From contig NC_013216.1 in assembly GCF_000024205.1 (NCBI RefSeq), positions 1,178,001 to 1,242,000 of the forward strand: a stretch of 64,000 bases of DNA, read 5' to 3'. A program made the position numbers and the translations under genes. This DNA comes from Desulfofarcimen acetoxidans DSM 771. Its GTDB lineage: Bacteria; Bacillota; Desulfotomaculia; Desulfotomaculales; Desulfofarciminaceae. The notes below the pieces were generated by a model. It was not told the origin of the DNA. It did no database searches and saw only the letters and a list, made by a program, of their open reading frames with translations. This document shows positions 1-10,202 of this stretch, one piece after another (the stretch's first letter is position 1; each line of letters opens with the position of its first letter).

Positions 1-873
1 TCAGCCACTGCTGCCGCCAGAAATGGAACATGAAGTTTTCTCTTCAGTTGGTCGGAGCATTCTCATCATGTCAATATTTTTAATTTGCTCAAGCATATTA
101 TTGGCAATTGTTTTGTAATCTTCTGCGATCTCTTCATTCTCCAAAACTACCGGGGTACCTGAGTCGCTCAAGCTGCGTATTTCAGTTCTCAAGGGTATAC
201 TGCCCAATACCGGGATGCCCAGCTTATCAGCCATATTCTTAACTGCGTCCTTGGTGTCACCGAAGATATAGTGTTTTTCACTGCATTTGTCGCAGATAAA
301 ATAAGCCATATTTTCAATAACTCCAATATTGTCCTTTTTAGTTTGAGCAGCCAGTAAGCCCAGGCGAATAGATACATTATATGCAGTAGCCTGTGGTGTG
401 GTAACCAGCACAAAATATGCTTTGGGGAGTTGCTGAAAAACAGTCAGGGCTACATCACCGGTACCGGGAGGCATGTCAAGTAACAAGTAATCCAGTTCAC
501 CCCAGTTGACGTCACGGAAAAATTGTTCGAGAATGCCGTGTAGTACTGGTCCACGCCAGGCTAGGGGCTGTTCCTCGTTGACGAAGCTGCCCATTGAGAC
601 CATTTTAACCCCATTTTTTTCTGGAGGATTAATAGATTTTCCATCAATTAGTTCCGGTTGTTCGGTCATACCCATGATTCTGGGAAGGCTAAAACCGTAA
701 ATATCAGCATCTATTACACCCACTTTATAACCCATATTAGCCAGGGTAAAAGCCAGGTTGGCAGTTACGGTGGATTTGCCTACACCACCCTTGCCGCTGC
801 CGATAGCAATTACTTTAGTATTGGGAAAGAAACCCTCCCAACGTTGTTCTGTATTGCTTTCATTTGCAGTCAC
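1..873 (-). CDS. mrp: Mrp/NBP35-family iron-sulfur cluster carrier ATPase
   Basis: A 290-residue cytosolic P-loop ATPase of the Mrp/NBP35/ApbC family, which carries [4Fe-4S] clusters to apoproteins. The deviant Walker A GSGKGGVGKST is at about residues 25-35, and the paired CxxC (C194, C197) that binds a bridging cluster in this family is present in ICDKC. The tail is short and Ser/Gly-rich with one Cys. The start is GTG at 873, preceded by AAGGAGATGAG. The gene is complete, with its stop at the window edge, and is transcribed away from prkA. Family assignment is firm; client proteins cannot be inferred. Confidence 0.95.
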   Translation of the reverse strand: MTANESNTEQRWEGFFPNTKVIAIGSGKGGVGKSTVTANLAFTLANMGYKVGVIDADIYGFSLPRIMGMTEQPELIDGKSINPPEKNGVKMVSMGSFVNEEQPLAWRGPVLHGILEQFFRDVNWGELDYLLLDMPPGTGDVALTVFQQLPKAYFVLVTTPQATAYNVSIRLGLLAAQTKKDNIGVIENMAYFICDKCSEKHYIFGDTKDAVKNMADKLGIPVLGSIPLRTEIRSLSDSGTPVVLENEEIAEDYKTIANNMLEQIKNIDMMRMLRPTEEKTSCSISGGSSG

Positions 874-1239
874 GATTTAAAGCTCATCTCCTTTTTGAGT
901 GGTATATAGTGTTACAACTATAGTATTTCTGGATTATGTACTTATTTTCCTTTAAACAATAAAAAAAACAGATAAAAAAGCCGATATTTTTTTAAGTCAT
1001 AAATACAGTATATTTTCCGTGTTTTTGTGTAAGTTTAGTAACCTTTTGTGGTTTTGAAAATAGAATAGTCTTTAGATGTAGGAAATATTTGCTGTCGATA
1101 TCTTAAATACGGCAGTATTTTTAGTAAAAGTATACTAATTCTTATTCACAGTTTTGCATATAATGTAATACTACGTAGCTACTCAGTCACTAACGGCAAC
1201 TCGCCTTTATTGTTTTATCATGTGAAAGGAGTGAAGTAA
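874..1239. other. Divergent intergenic region mrp/prkA
   Basis: An AT-rich 366 bp gap between divergent mrp and prkA without a convincing ORF. A CATATAAT at 1157-1164 resembles the -10 of a mother-cell (sigma-E/K) promoter, which would suit prkA, but no -35 sits at the right distance. An imperfect inverted repeat lies around 1085-1125. Nothing else is recognised. Confidence 0.4.
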
Positions 1240-3135
1240 GTGAGTTTTTTAGAACGATTGGAGGAATTCCGGGCTACTGAAAAGAGATTAACCTGGCAAG
1301 GTACTTTTCAAGATTATCTGGAATTGCTTAAGAAACAGCCTACGGCTGCACAACTGTCCCATGCACGGATTTATGAGATGATTATGTCGGAAGGTGTGGA
1401 AGAGGTTAACGGTACCAAGAAGTTTAAATTTTTCAGTAAGGAAATATTTGGTCTGGACAAAACCTTGGAAAACCTGGTTGAGGAATATTTTCATCCAGCT
1501 GCACGCCGCATGGATGTGCGAAAAAGAATTCTCCTTTTAATGGGTCCGGTCAGCGGCGGCAAATCAACACTGGTTGCCATGTTAAAGCATGGACTTGAGC
1601 GATTCAGCCGGACGGAAGCAGGAGCGGTATACGGAATTAAAGGCTGCCCAATGCATGAAGAACCACTGCATCTAATTCCCAGGGAACTAAGAGAAGAATT
1701 TCAGAACGAGTACAAGGTTCATATTGAAGGGGAATTATGCCCTTCCTGCCGGATGAGGCTGGAAACTGAGTTTGATGGCAAGATAGAAAATTTTCCAGTG
1801 GAAAGAGTTATTTTATCAGAGGATGACCGGGTAGGTATTGGTACCTTCACTCCTTCCGATCCTAAATCACAGGATATTGCTGATTTAACAGGCAGTGTTG
1901 ATTTTTCAACCATTGCTGATTACGGTTCAGAATCAGACCCAAGAGCCTACCGCTTTGACGGAGAGTTGAATATTGCCAACAGGGGTATTATGGAATTTCA
2001 GGAGATGTTGAAGTGTGATGAGAAATTTCTTTGGAACCTGTTATCCCTCTCACAGGAGGGTAATTTTAAAGCAGGTCGTTTTGCATTAATTTATGCTGAT
2101 GAAATGATTGTAGCTCATACTAATGAGTCTGAGTATAAGTCCTTCATCAGCAACAAGAAAAATGAGGCCCTGCAGTCACGGATTATTGTGATGAAAATAC
2201 CCTATAACCTCAAGGTTAGTGAAGAAGTTAAAATCTATGAAAAATTAATTAAGCAGAGTGATTTAAATGATATTCATATCGCGCCGCACGCTCTTAGAGT
2301 AGCCAGTATTTTTTCTGTGCTATCCAGACTAAAAGAATCAAAAAAGCAGGGTATGGATGTAGTTAAAAAGATGAAGTTATATGATGGGGAAGATGTGGAA
2401 GGATTCAAGCAAAAAGATTTGCATGAACTTCAGACTGAGGCTATTGATGAGGGTATGAGCGGAGTTGATCCTCGTTATGTGATTAACCGATTGTCTTCCT
2501 CCTTGATTCGTACTCAGACCAAATGTATTAACCCTTTAGATGTTCTGCGTGGCTTAAAAGACGGGTTGGATCAACACCCCTCTATCTCAAAAGAGGAGCG
2601 TGATCGACTGTTGAATTTTATTTCAGTGGCACGTAAGGAATTTGATGAAATGGCTAAAAAAGAGGTTCAGAAGGCCTTTGTCTATTCTTATGAAGAGTCA
2701 GCCAGAGTGTTGTTTGAAAACTATCTGGATAACGTAGAAGCCTATTGTAACGGAGTTAAATTAACCGACCCGATAACTGATGAAGAAATGGATCCGGATG
2801 AGAAACTCATGCGCTCTATTGAGGAGCAGATTGGTGTCTCTGAAAATGTCAAAAAAGCTTTCCGAGAAGAGATTTTAATCAGATTGTCTTCTTATGCACG
2901 TAAGGGTAAGCGCTTTGATTATGGTTCACATGAACGTATGAGGGAAGCTATCGAGAAAAAATTATTCGCTGATTTGAAGGATGTAGTTAAAATAACTACT
3001 TCTACAAAGACTCCTGACGCTGAACAGCTTAAGCGGATAAATTTAGTCAGTGCCAGATTGATTAAAGAGCATGGTTACTGTCCTGTCTGTGCCAATGAGT
3101 TGTTAAAGTATGTCGGTAGTTTATTGAACCGGTAG
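1240..3135 (+). CDS. prkA: PrkA family serine protein kinase / AAA+ protein
   Basis: A 631-residue PrkA protein, the usual family length. The N-terminal AAA-like domain has a P-loop GPVSGGKS at residues 102-109; the C-terminal part is the PrkA kinase-like domain. In Bacillus PrkA is a sporulation protein first described as a serine kinase; later work points to an AAA+ protease-like activity. The start is GTG at 1240 after AAAGGAGTG. It is the first gene of prkA-yhbH-spoVR, a conserved cluster seen in both spore formers and proteobacteria. The yhbH start is only 12 bp downstream, so co-transcription is likely. Confidence 0.95.
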   Translation: MSFLERLEEFRATEKRLTWQGTFQDYLELLKKQPTAAQLSHARIYEMIMSEGVEEVNGTKKFKFFSKEIFGLDKTLENLVEEYFHPAARRMDVRKRILLLMGPVSGGKSTLVAMLKHGLERFSRTEAGAVYGIKGCPMHEEPLHLIPRELREEFQNEYKVHIEGELCPSCRMRLETEFDGKIENFPVERVILSEDDRVGIGTFTPSDPKSQDIADLTGSVDFSTIADYGSESDPRAYRFDGELNIANRGIMEFQEMLKCDEKFLWNLLSLSQEGNFKAGRFALIYADEMIVAHTNESEYKSFISNKKNEALQSRIIVMKIPYNLKVSEEVKIYEKLIKQSDLNDIHIAPHALRVASIFSVLSRLKESKKQGMDVVKKMKLYDGEDVEGFKQKDLHELQTEAIDEGMSGVDPRYVINRLSSSLIRTQTKCINPLDVLRGLKDGLDQHPSISKEERDRLLNFISVARKEFDEMAKKEVQKAFVYSYEESARVLFENYLDNVEAYCNGVKLTDPITDEEMDPDEKLMRSIEEQIGVSENVKKAFREEILIRLSSYARKGKRFDYGSHERMREAIEKKLFADLKDVVKITTSTKTPDAEQLKRINLVSARLIKEHGYCPVCANELLKYVGSLLNR

Positions 3136-3147
3136 GGGGTATGCGCT

Positions 3148-4293
3148 GTGTCCGGAACAAAATATACTGTATCACGTGATGACTGGACCTTACATCGTAA
3201 GGGAGAAATTGACCGGCAGCGCCATAGGGAGAAAGTTCGCGAAGCCATCAAGAAAAATCTGGCTGACATAGTCAGCGAAGAAAGCATTATCATGTCCGAC
3301 GGACAAAACATTATTAAGGTGCCGGTTCGATCTCTCGATGAATATCATTTCCGCTTTAATTTTAAAAAGCAAAAGCATGCCGGTCAAGGTAATGGAAAAA
3401 GTAAAGTGGGTGACGTGCTGGGTTCTGATCCCCAGGGTGCAAAACAGGGCAAAGAAAAAGGCGGTGCCGGGGAGGAGCCGGGCAACGATTACTATGAAGC
3501 TGATATTACTATTGATGAACTTGCGGAAATGATTTTTGAAGACTTGGGACTCCCAAATCTTGATCCCAAGAAAAAACCGGAGCTTTCTTCTGACAGCGTG
3601 GAATTTAAGGATATACGCAAGAAGGGTATTTCCAGTAATATAGATCGTAAGAGAACGTTATATGAGGCCTTAAAGCGCAATGCCTTGTCCGGTAAACCCG
3701 GTCTTCGTTCTATTACCCAGGAAGACCTGCGCTACAAAACCTGGGATATGACTGTTAAATATGAGTCCAGCGCCGTTGTACTGGCGATGATGGATACCAG
3801 TGGTAGTATGGGCCCGTTTGAAAAATATATTGCCCGCAGCTTTTTTTTCTGGATGGTTCGCTTTTTAAGAACCAAATATCAAAATGTACAGATTTTATTT
3901 CTGGCTCACCATGCTCTGGCTCATGAAACAAGCGAGGAAGAATTCTTCACAAAGGGTAACAGCGGTGGAACAAAATGTTCTTCAGTTTATGAACTGGCAC
4001 TTAAGGTAATTCAAGAAAGGTACAGCCCGGCAGACTATAATATCTACGCCTTTCACTTTTCAGACGGTGATAATCTTTCTTCAGACAATGAAAAGTGTGT
4101 GAGGTTGGTGCAAGAGATGCTTAAGGTTTGTAACATGGTGGGCTACGGGGAAATTGAAGGGCCATATTATTATACCAGCACCTTGCGGACGGCTTTTAAT
4201 AAAATTAACAATCCCGAGTTTGTTACGGTTAGTATTCGTGATAAAAGCGGTGTCTACCCTGCCTTGAAAAAGTTCTTTAAACAATCTTCTTGA
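3148..4293 (+). CDS. yhbH: YhbH/YeaH family (UPF0229) sporulation protein
   Basis: A 381-residue UPF0229 protein. The first 110 residues are charged and contain a Gly/Lys-rich linker (about 75-112). The C-terminal half has a von Willebrand A-like fold with the metal-binding signature DTSGS at residues 216-220 (MIDAS-like). The GTG start at 3148 follows AGGGGGT. It lies between prkA and spoVR in the conserved three-gene sporulation/stress cluster. The biochemical role is not settled; the vWA domain suggests partner binding, possibly with PrkA (inference). Confidence 0.93.
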   Translation: MSGTKYTVSRDDWTLHRKGEIDRQRHREKVREAIKKNLADIVSEESIIMSDGQNIIKVPVRSLDEYHFRFNFKKQKHAGQGNGKSKVGDVLGSDPQGAKQGKEKGGAGEEPGNDYYEADITIDELAEMIFEDLGLPNLDPKKKPELSSDSVEFKDIRKKGISSNIDRKRTLYEALKRNALSGKPGLRSITQEDLRYKTWDMTVKYESSAVVLAMMDTSGSMGPFEKYIARSFFFWMVRFLRTKYQNVQILFLAHHALAHETSEEEFFTKGNSGGTKCSSVYELALKVIQERYSPADYNIYAFHFSDGDNLSSDNEKCVRLVQEMLKVCNMVGYGEIEGPYYYTSTLRTAFNKINNPEFVTVSIRDKSGVYPALKKFFKQSS

Positions 4294-4322
4294 GCATACT
4301 CCTGAGCAAAGGAGGGAGACCG

Positions 4323-5780
4323 GTGGCTGATGATTTGATACTCGTTGAAGAAGCCATAGAAAAAATTATTTCTAAGGCGAAAGAGTTTAAATTGGATTTT
4401 TACGATATGTATTTTGAAATATGTCCTGCAGATATAATCTATACTTTTGGGGCTTATGGTATGCCGACCCGTTTCTCACACTGGACTTTTGGCAAAGCCT
4501 ACCACAAGATGAAAACTCAGTATGATTATAACTTAAGCCGTATTTATGAAATGGTGATAAATTCTGATCCCTGCTATGCTTTTTTACTGGAAGGCAACTC
4601 ACTGGTACAGAATAAGATGGTCATTGCCCATGTTCTAGGACATTGTGATTTTTTTAAAAATAATGCTCGCTTTAAGCATACCTCCCGATATATGGTAGAA
4701 TCTATGTCTAGCTCTGCAGAACGCATTCGTTCCTACGAATTCAAGTACGGACGGGATCAGGTTGAGTCTTTTTTGGACTCTGTAATATCTCTGCAGGAAC
4801 ACATTGACCCTAATCACTATATTAAAAAAGAAAAGAAACAAGTGAAAACTCAAAAGAAAAACTGTAGCGGCGGGTGCGGCAAATGCGTCATAAAGGAGAT
4901 GCAGCAAAAAGATTCTCCGTATGATGATCTTTGGTCCCTGGAAAAGAATGATAATGAGAGTTGTAGCGGCAAATGTAAAAGGGAACAAAATGTAAAAAAA
5001 TTCCCTGAAAAACCGGAAAAAGACATGTTGCTGTTTCTCTTGCACAATGCTAAGGAATTGGATGACTGGCAAAGGGATATTATCTCCATTATACGGGATG
5101 AAATGTTGTATTTTTGGCCTCAGATGGAAACCAAAATCATGAACGAAGGATGGGCCAGTTATTGGCACACTCGAATTATGAGAGAGATTGATCTTGATGA
5201 AGCCGAAGCAATTGAATACGCGAAAATGAATGCGGGTGTTTTGGCACATTCTAGAGTTAGTTTGAATCCCTATTATTTAGGTCTTAAAATATTTGAAGAC
5301 ATTGAGAAACGTTGGGATAGTCCTGGCGAAGAAGAGAAAGAAAAGTATGGACGTCCAGGTGGGCAAGGTAAGCAAAAGATTTTTGAAGTACGTGCTACGG
5401 AAAATGACCAATCTTTTTTACGCAATTACTTGACCAAAGAACTGGTGGAAGAACTGGATCTATATTTATTTCGGCGTATCGGATATGATTGGAAAATAAC
5501 TGACAAGAACTGGGAAGATGTTAGGGATGGTCTAGTAAATAATCTGACTAACTGCTCATTTCCATATATAGTAGTAGAAGATGGTGATTATAATAAACAG
5601 GGTGAATTATACTTAAAGCATTGTTATGAGGGTGTGGAACTGGATGTCTATTACATGGAAAAAACTTTTCCTCACCTATTTAGAATCTGGGGTCGCCCGG
5701 TGCATTTAGAGACGGTTCTGGATAATAAGGCAGTTTTGCACAGTTATAACGGCGATAAGCATAGTAGAAAGTATATGTAG
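4323..5780 (+). CDS. spoVR: SpoVR family protein
   Basis: A 485-residue SpoVR protein, needed for spore cortex formation in Bacillus; its molecular activity is unknown. Conserved family segments visible include [11 protein letters not shown] (about 102-111) and [10 protein letters not shown] (about 273-282). The start is GTG at 4323 because an AAAGGAGGGAG lies just upstream; an in-frame TTG at 4290 overlaps yhbH and lacks such a site. Unusual is a Lys-rich segment at about 168-232 with two cysteine clusters, CSGGCGKC (181-188) and CSGKC (214-218), separated by the SPYDDLW stretch. These could bind metal or form disulfides (inference). Confidence 0.94.
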   Translation: MADDLILVEEAIEKIISKAKEFKLDFYDMYFEICPADIIYTFGAYGMPTRFSHWTFGKAYHKMKTQYDYNLSRIYEMVINSDPCYAFLLEGNSLVQNKMVIAHVLGHCDFFKNNARFKHTSRYMVESMSSSAERIRSYEFKYGRDQVESFLDSVISLQEHIDPNHYIKKEKKQVKTQKKNCSGGCGKCVIKEMQQKDSPYDDLWSLEKNDNESCSGKCKREQNVKKFPEKPEKDMLLFLLHNAKELDDWQRDIISIIRDEMLYFWPQMETKIMNEGWASYWHTRIMREIDLDEAEAIEYAKMNAGVLAHSRVSLNPYYLGLKIFEDIEKRWDSPGEEEKEKYGRPGGQGKQKIFEVRATENDQSFLRNYLTKELVEELDLYLFRRIGYDWKITDKNWEDVRDGLVNNLTNCSFPYIVVEDGDYNKQGELYLKHCYEGVELDVYYMEKTFPHLFRIWGRPVHLETVLDNKAVLHSYNGDKHSRKYM

Positions 5781-5871
5781 CTCTTATGATTTAAAAATTA
5801 ATTTGCAAATGAAATAGATAATTAGTGCAGAACAAACTATTTTTCATTATAATAAAAAACATTGATTTAAA

Positions 5872-5903
5872 CGAAGACCTTCCATTATTTTGGAAGGTCT
5901 TCG
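5872..5903 (+). terminator. Intrinsic terminator after spoVR
   Basis: A perfect 13 bp inverted repeat (CGAAGACCTTCCA / TGGAAGGTCTTCG) with a 6-nt TTATTT loop, followed by an AT-rich stretch. It lies about 90 bp after spoVR and closes the prkA-yhbH-spoVR unit. Confidence 0.85.
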
Positions 5904-6059
5904 AAAATTTATTGTTATTTTAAGATTAAGTTGTAATGACATAAATAAAAAATTATCCGATATTAGGGCATGGATAGGGTGTTTTAGTAGATACTACTGC
6001 AAGAAAAAGATTCTTATGTGCGGCAATCAGATTAACTTATTATAAAGGGAGATAACAAT

Positions 6060-7496
6060 ATGGACGAAACCTTGACGGAAACATTCCCGGAAGAAAAATT
6101 AACTTTCGAACCAAAAGAACCAAAAAAATCACAAGCAAAATTTATGAATCAACCAGTATGGCAATCCATGCTTATTTTTCTTGTACCTCTGTTGCTCAGT
6201 AATGCGCTGCAGTCAGTGGGACAGCTGGTTGGCAGCATAGTTGTAGGTAGATGGCTTGGTGTAACCGCATTAGCTGCCATATCAGCCTTCTTTCCACTGT
6301 TTTTTTTGTTAGTTTCTTTTACCATAGGCATAGGATCAGGCAGTTCAATTCTCATTGGACAGGCCTATGGTGCGCGTAACGAGGAGAGGATGAAGGCAAT
6401 CGTTGGGACAACACTGACCTTTACCTTTATCCTGGGTTTTTTGTTGGCCGTAATTGGCGGTATCTTTACCCGGAATATTTTAAATTTAATCGGAACACCG
6501 GCCAATATTATTGATGTCAGTGTTCACTATGCAAGGATTTTATTTTGGTCCATGCCGGTAATGTTTTTGTACTTTGCCTACACAACCTTTATGCGGGGCA
6601 CAGGTGATTCTAGAACACCATTTTACTCTCTTATAGTGAGTACTTTGTTGAACCTGTTTTTACTGCCTTTCCTTATCTTCGGGTGGTTGGGTATACCCAG
6701 GTTTGGCATATACGGGGCGGCTTATGCCTCAGTAATTTCTACCGTTCTTACCTTTGTATTGATGCTCATTTATCTCAGCAAAACTAAACACCCTTTACAA
6801 TTTGATACATCTGTTCGGCAACACCTTCGGTTGGATTTTGGTCTGCTAAAATTGTTGTTGCGCCTAGGCATTCCTTCCAGCATCAGTATGATAGTTGTTT
6901 CACTCTCGGAGATTGCTGTTATTGCATTTGTGAACCGGTTTGGATCTGATGCTACCGCGGCTTATGGAGCCGTAAACCAGGTTGTGAGTTATGTTCAGAT
7001 GCCGGCGGTCAGTCTGGCCATTGCCGTGTCAATATTTGCTTCACAATCCATCGGAGCAGGACTGTTTGATAGACTAAAAGATGTGATTAAGGCGGGTTTG
7101 GTGCTCAATTATATTATAGGTGGAACACTGATCATACTGGTCTATATTTTCTCCCAGGATATTTTATCCTGGTTTATTGCCAGTAAAAATACACTTTATA
7201 TTGCGCATAGCCTCTTAATGATTACTTTGTGGAGTTATTTGATTTTCGGACATGCGCAGATTGTTGCAGCCACCATGCGTGCCAGCGGAACCGTATTGTG
7301 GCCAACGATAATGGTTGTTTTTTCTATTTGGTGTATTGAGGTTCCCGTCGCCTATTTACTGTCCCATCATAGCAGTCTTGGTATCCTGGGAATCTGGGTA
7401 GGGTACCCGGCGGCGTTTATTGCCAGCTTGTTTTTGCAATATTCTTACTACCGATGGTTCTGGAAGAAAAAGCGCATTACCAGGCTTATTCGCTAA
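6060..7496 (+). CDS. MATE family efflux transporter
   Basis: A 478-residue integral membrane protein with about 12 hydrophobic segments after a 30-residue charged N-terminus. Sequence features fit multidrug and toxin extrusion (MATE) exporters: early QSVGQLVGSIVVGRWLG, then GxGSGSSILIGQAYGA, and a repeat in the second half (FVNRFGSDATAAYGAV). MATE proteins export cationic drugs using Na+ or H+ gradients; the substrate cannot be read here. The ATG start follows AAAGGGAG. It is monocistronic, with a terminator before it and a convergent gene after it. Confidence 0.92.
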   Translation: MDETLTETFPEEKLTFEPKEPKKSQAKFMNQPVWQSMLIFLVPLLLSNALQSVGQLVGSIVVGRWLGVTALAAISAFFPLFFLLVSFTIGIGSGSSILIGQAYGARNEERMKAIVGTTLTFTFILGFLLAVIGGIFTRNILNLIGTPANIIDVSVHYARILFWSMPVMFLYFAYTTFMRGTGDSRTPFYSLIVSTLLNLFLLPFLIFGWLGIPRFGIYGAAYASVISTVLTFVLMLIYLSKTKHPLQFDTSVRQHLRLDFGLLKLLLRLGIPSSISMIVVSLSEIAVIAFVNRFGSDATAAYGAVNQVVSYVQMPAVSLAIAVSIFASQSIGAGLFDRLKDVIKAGLVLNYIIGGTLIILVYIFSQDILSWFIASKNTLYIAHSLLMITLWSYLIFGHAQIVAATMRASGTVLWPTIMVVFSIWCIEVPVAYLLSHHSSLGILGIWVGYPAAFIASLFLQYSYYRWFWKKKRITRLIR

Positions 7497-7602
7497 TAAG
7501 AAGATATACTCCATTTATTAAGGAAAATGATATAAGCAACCTAATTTTATGGATGTCTTTTTTCTTTCTAAATTTATTAAGCTATTTAAAATTTGTTGCA
7601 AA

Positions 7603-7881
7603 TCAATCTTTAACAACTGGAACACGTTCCAATGAAAATATTACAGGCCGATCAGGATCCGGACAGGACCAGGTTGTTGGTTGTCCTTCTTTTGCCCAGG
7701 GAAACTTTCCTCCGTAAAGAATTACTGAAGCTGCCGCGTGCAGTGAATCATGGGCAAAATGACACATACCTCCAGGTGTCAGACCACCGAATTGAAAGCT
7801 GTCTCCCACTTTATGTCCGTAGGGACAAACGCCTTCCCCACGAATTTCAATAACTGTAGCTTTTACTGTATACTTTGGCAT
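7603..7881 (-). CDS. TIGR04076 family small protein
   Basis: A 92-residue protein that matches my recollection of the TIGR04076 family, small cytosolic proteins of unknown function common in anaerobes. Conserved-looking Cys/His motifs are CPYGHKVGD (about 19-27) and CHFAHDSLH (about 40-48), suggesting a metal or cofactor site (inference). The start ATG at 7881 is preceded by a perfect AAAGGAGGT. It is a lone minus-strand gene convergent with the MATE gene. Confidence 0.8.
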   Translation of the reverse strand: MPKYTVKATVIEIRGEGVCPYGHKVGDSFQFGGLTPGGMCHFAHDSLHAAASVILYGGKFPWAKEGQPTTWSCPDPDRPVIFSLERVPVVKD

Positions 7882-8029
7882 CTAAAATACCTCCTTTATA
7901 ATAAACAATAACTATTTTATTATACATTTATTATTAACTTATGGGAATATCTTCTGTAGCCTTAAGTGGAGAATGTTTATTAAATTATTGTAAAAACTAA
8001 ATCCAATTCTTAAAGTGGAGGTGGATTTG

Positions 8030-8911
8030 ATGTTGAAGCAATATAAATATAAGCTTGCTTGGATATCCGTTGCTTTGTGTTTGGTAATAGGTATTGTGAC
8101 TTTTCTGCAAGCTAAATATGACTATAACTCTATCTTATTGGGTAATAACGGAGCGACATTTAGCAGTCTTTGGAACAGTTCTGATATAAATGTGGGAATG
8201 AATAAAAATGATCAAAGTGCTTCTAAAAAAGTGAAAAAGGCACAGGTAGCAATTGTTATAGATGATTTCGGGCAGAGCAATAGAGAAGGTGTTATGGAAA
8301 TGCTCTCAATTAACAGACCACTTACGTTTGCTGTAATGCCGAATTTAGAGAATAGTGTTAAGGACGCTGCAATGGCTAAAGAAAAAGGTTTCGAAATTAT
8401 TGTGCATTTACCAATGCAGCCAATCAGCGGAAAATCCCGATGGATGGGGCCCGGAGGTATCACTTTTGATATGGGAGTCGAGCAAATTCGTCAGAGAGTA
8501 TTGCAAGATTTTGATCAAGTACCTTTTGCTGTTGGATTTAACAACCACATGGGTTCCTTAATTACAAGCAAAGAAAAACTTATGTCCCCTATTCTTGAGG
8601 TAGCTAAAGAAAAAGGTTTTTTTGTTTTAGATAGCAGGACTACTGAAGATTCGAAGGTTGTCTCTATATCAAAAAGTTTGGGTATTCCTTGTGCTAAAAG
8701 AGATGTATTCTTGGATGAAGTTAAAAATTATGAGCATATGAAAAAGCAGCTAAAAGTATTAAGCACTATAGCCTTAACTAAAGGTACAGCTATAGGCATT
8801 GGGCATGTAGGTCAAGGAGATAAAAAAATGGCTTTAGCTATAAGTGAGATGATACCTGTAATGGAGGAGCAGGGTATTGAGTTTGTTTATCTTTCAAAGT
8901 TGGTGCATTAA
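8030..8911 (+). CDS. Divergent polysaccharide deacetylase (YibQ-like)
   Basis: A 293-residue protein with an N-terminal membrane anchor (about residues 8-28) and an exported divergent polysaccharide deacetylase domain (PF04748-type). The domain begins with VAIVIDDFGQ and contains FAVMPN, EIIVHLPMQP and GFNNHMGS. ATG at 8030 is preferred because GGAGGTGG sits 5-8 bp upstream; an earlier GTG at 8015 overlaps that site. The substrate is unknown; a cell-envelope or spore-envelope glycan is likely. A membrane-anchored amidase follows 35 bp later, so the pair probably acts on the envelope together. Confidence 0.88.
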   Translation: MLKQYKYKLAWISVALCLVIGIVTFLQAKYDYNSILLGNNGATFSSLWNSSDINVGMNKNDQSASKKVKKAQVAIVIDDFGQSNREGVMEMLSINRPLTFAVMPNLENSVKDAAMAKEKGFEIIVHLPMQPISGKSRWMGPGGITFDMGVEQIRQRVLQDFDQVPFAVGFNNHMGSLITSKEKLMSPILEVAKEKGFFVLDSRTTEDSKVVSISKSLGIPCAKRDVFLDEVKNYEHMKKQLKVLSTIALTKGTAIGIGHVGQGDKKMALAISEMIPVMEEQGIEFVYLSKLVH

Positions 8912-8946
8912 TCAAATAAGACCATATATTTTATAGGATATGGACG

Positions 8947-9651
8947 GTGATGGAACAAATTATGAGGACAATATTTGTTTTAATATTTGTTTCAATAGTT
9001 GCAGCAATATTTTGGGTAAGTCAACCTGTTTCAACCGTTGCAGAAAAGCTGATCGAAAATAATAAACAGGCTGAACAGAAAATTATTGTTATTGATCCCG
9101 GTCACGGAGGATATGATCCCGGAGCAGTACATGGAAGTATATTGGAAAAAGATATTAACCTGTCTATTTGTGAAAAATTAAAAAAAGTTTTGGAGGCTAA
9201 TAATTATAGGGTTATTTTAACCAGAACAGGTGATTATAATCATGCGATTAAAGGTATACATGGGAGGGAAGCAAAGCTTTATGATATGAAAAAAAGGGTT
9301 GAAATAGCACAGGAAGCAATGGCAGATATCATTATTACCTTGCATGTGAACAGTGTGAAAAAAACGTCCTACCAGGGCGCAGAAGCATTTTATTATCCCA
9401 TATCGAGAGAAGGTAAGACGCTGGCGCTGGCCATCCAAGAGGAGTTTATCACTATACCTGATATGAACAAGAGAAGTGCTAAAATAAGTATGTGCTATAT
9501 GTTAAGATACAGTAAAATGCCATCCGTATTAGTTGAAGTTGGGTATCTGAGCAACCCGAGAGAACGCAAATTGCTCCTGGAAAGCAAATATAGAGATTTG
9601 TTGGCAGATAAAATTGCAGCCGGTGTGATAAAATATTTTAACAATAAGTAA
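8947..9651 (+). CDS. N-acetylmuramoyl-L-alanine amidase (CwlD-like)
   Basis: A 234-residue amidase_3 protein with an N-terminal signal/anchor (about 6-24). Zn-site motifs are IDPGHGGYDPGA (first His), the Glu of ILEKDINL, and LHVNS; SVLVEVGYLSN carries the catalytic Glu. Length and single-domain layout match CwlD, the amidase that with PdaA makes muramic-delta-lactam in spore cortex, but another cell-wall amidase is possible. The start is GTG 8947 or ATG 8950; only a weak AGGATATGG precedes. It lies 35 bp after the deacetylase gene. Confidence 0.88.
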   Translation: MMEQIMRTIFVLIFVSIVAAIFWVSQPVSTVAEKLIENNKQAEQKIIVIDPGHGGYDPGAVHGSILEKDINLSICEKLKKVLEANNYRVILTRTGDYNHAIKGIHGREAKLYDMKKRVEIAQEAMADIIITLHVNSVKKTSYQGAEAFYYPISREGKTLALAIQEEFITIPDMNKRSAKISMCYMLRYSKMPSVLVEVGYLSNPRERKLLLESKYRDLLADKIAAGVIKYFNNK

Positions 9652-9676
9652 TATAAGGCAGCTCAAAGACATCTAC

Positions 9677-9711
9677 ACAACAATCACCCAGTTGTACAGG
9701 TGTTTTTTTGT
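9677..9711 (+). terminator. Possible terminator after the amidase gene
   Basis: ACAAC/GTTGT stem with a 9-nt loop followed a few bases later by a run of seven T (9703-9709). The stem is short, so this is a weak call. Confidence 0.4.
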
Positions 9712-9823
9712 CTCATACAGCTTTGAGTAATATCTATAATTTAACTGAGTAGTTGATTAAGGTATCTAAAAAGCTGCGGTAATATACATGGATCAGTTCT
9801 TACGGAAAATAATTTTGAATAAA

Positions 9824-9850
9824 TAAAAAAACGGCTATTAGCCGCTTTTG
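9824..9850 (-). terminator. Terminator of rpmB
   Basis: Read on the minus strand, a GCGGCTA...TAGCCG hairpin is followed by a run of seven T. It lies 19 bp after the rpmB stop. Confidence 0.8.
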
Positions 9851-9868
9851 TTTGAAGCATTATTAGTA

Positions 9869-10060
9869 TTAAACAGCGCGTTGAACTTTTCCACTTCTCA
9901 GGCAACGGGTACAAACCATTATCCTTTTCGGTGAGCCATTAACAATGGCCTTAACTCGTTGTAGATTCGGCGCCCAGGTCCTTTTAGTACGAATATGGGA
10001 GTGACTTACCTTCATGCCGGTTACAACGCCTTTACCGCAAATATCACATTTCCTGGCCAT
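9869..10060 (-). CDS. rpmB: 50S ribosomal protein L28
   Basis: A 63-residue L28 with the zinc-binding C+ pattern: CDIC at 5-8 and CTRC near 51-54. Ordinary length for the family. The ATG start at 10060 is preceded by GAAGGAGGTG. Monocistronic, divergent from recG, with its own terminator. Confidence 0.97.
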   Translation of the reverse strand: MARKCDICGKGVVTGMKVSHSHIRTKRTWAPNLQRVKAIVNGSPKRIMVCTRCLRSGKVQRAV

Positions 10061-10202
10061 TAATTACACCTCCTTCTAACATCACTTATATATTTTATCA
10101 AAAATATTTTTATGTTGCAAGAAAGGATTTGTTTTTTTATGCTTGATTGTGGGCAAAGAATGTCAGATAATTTTTTTAGTAATAAGTTGGGGTGGTTATC
10201 GC

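Noticed and set aside
1130-1164. Sigma-E promoter for prkA
   Set aside because: Good -10 (CATATAAT) but the only -35-like motif is about 20 bp away, outside the usual spacing.
4635-5249. 204-codon open frame on the minus strand inside spoVR
   Set aside because: Fully covered by spoVR, low-complexity Phe/Leu-rich translation, no ribosome binding site and no recognisable family.
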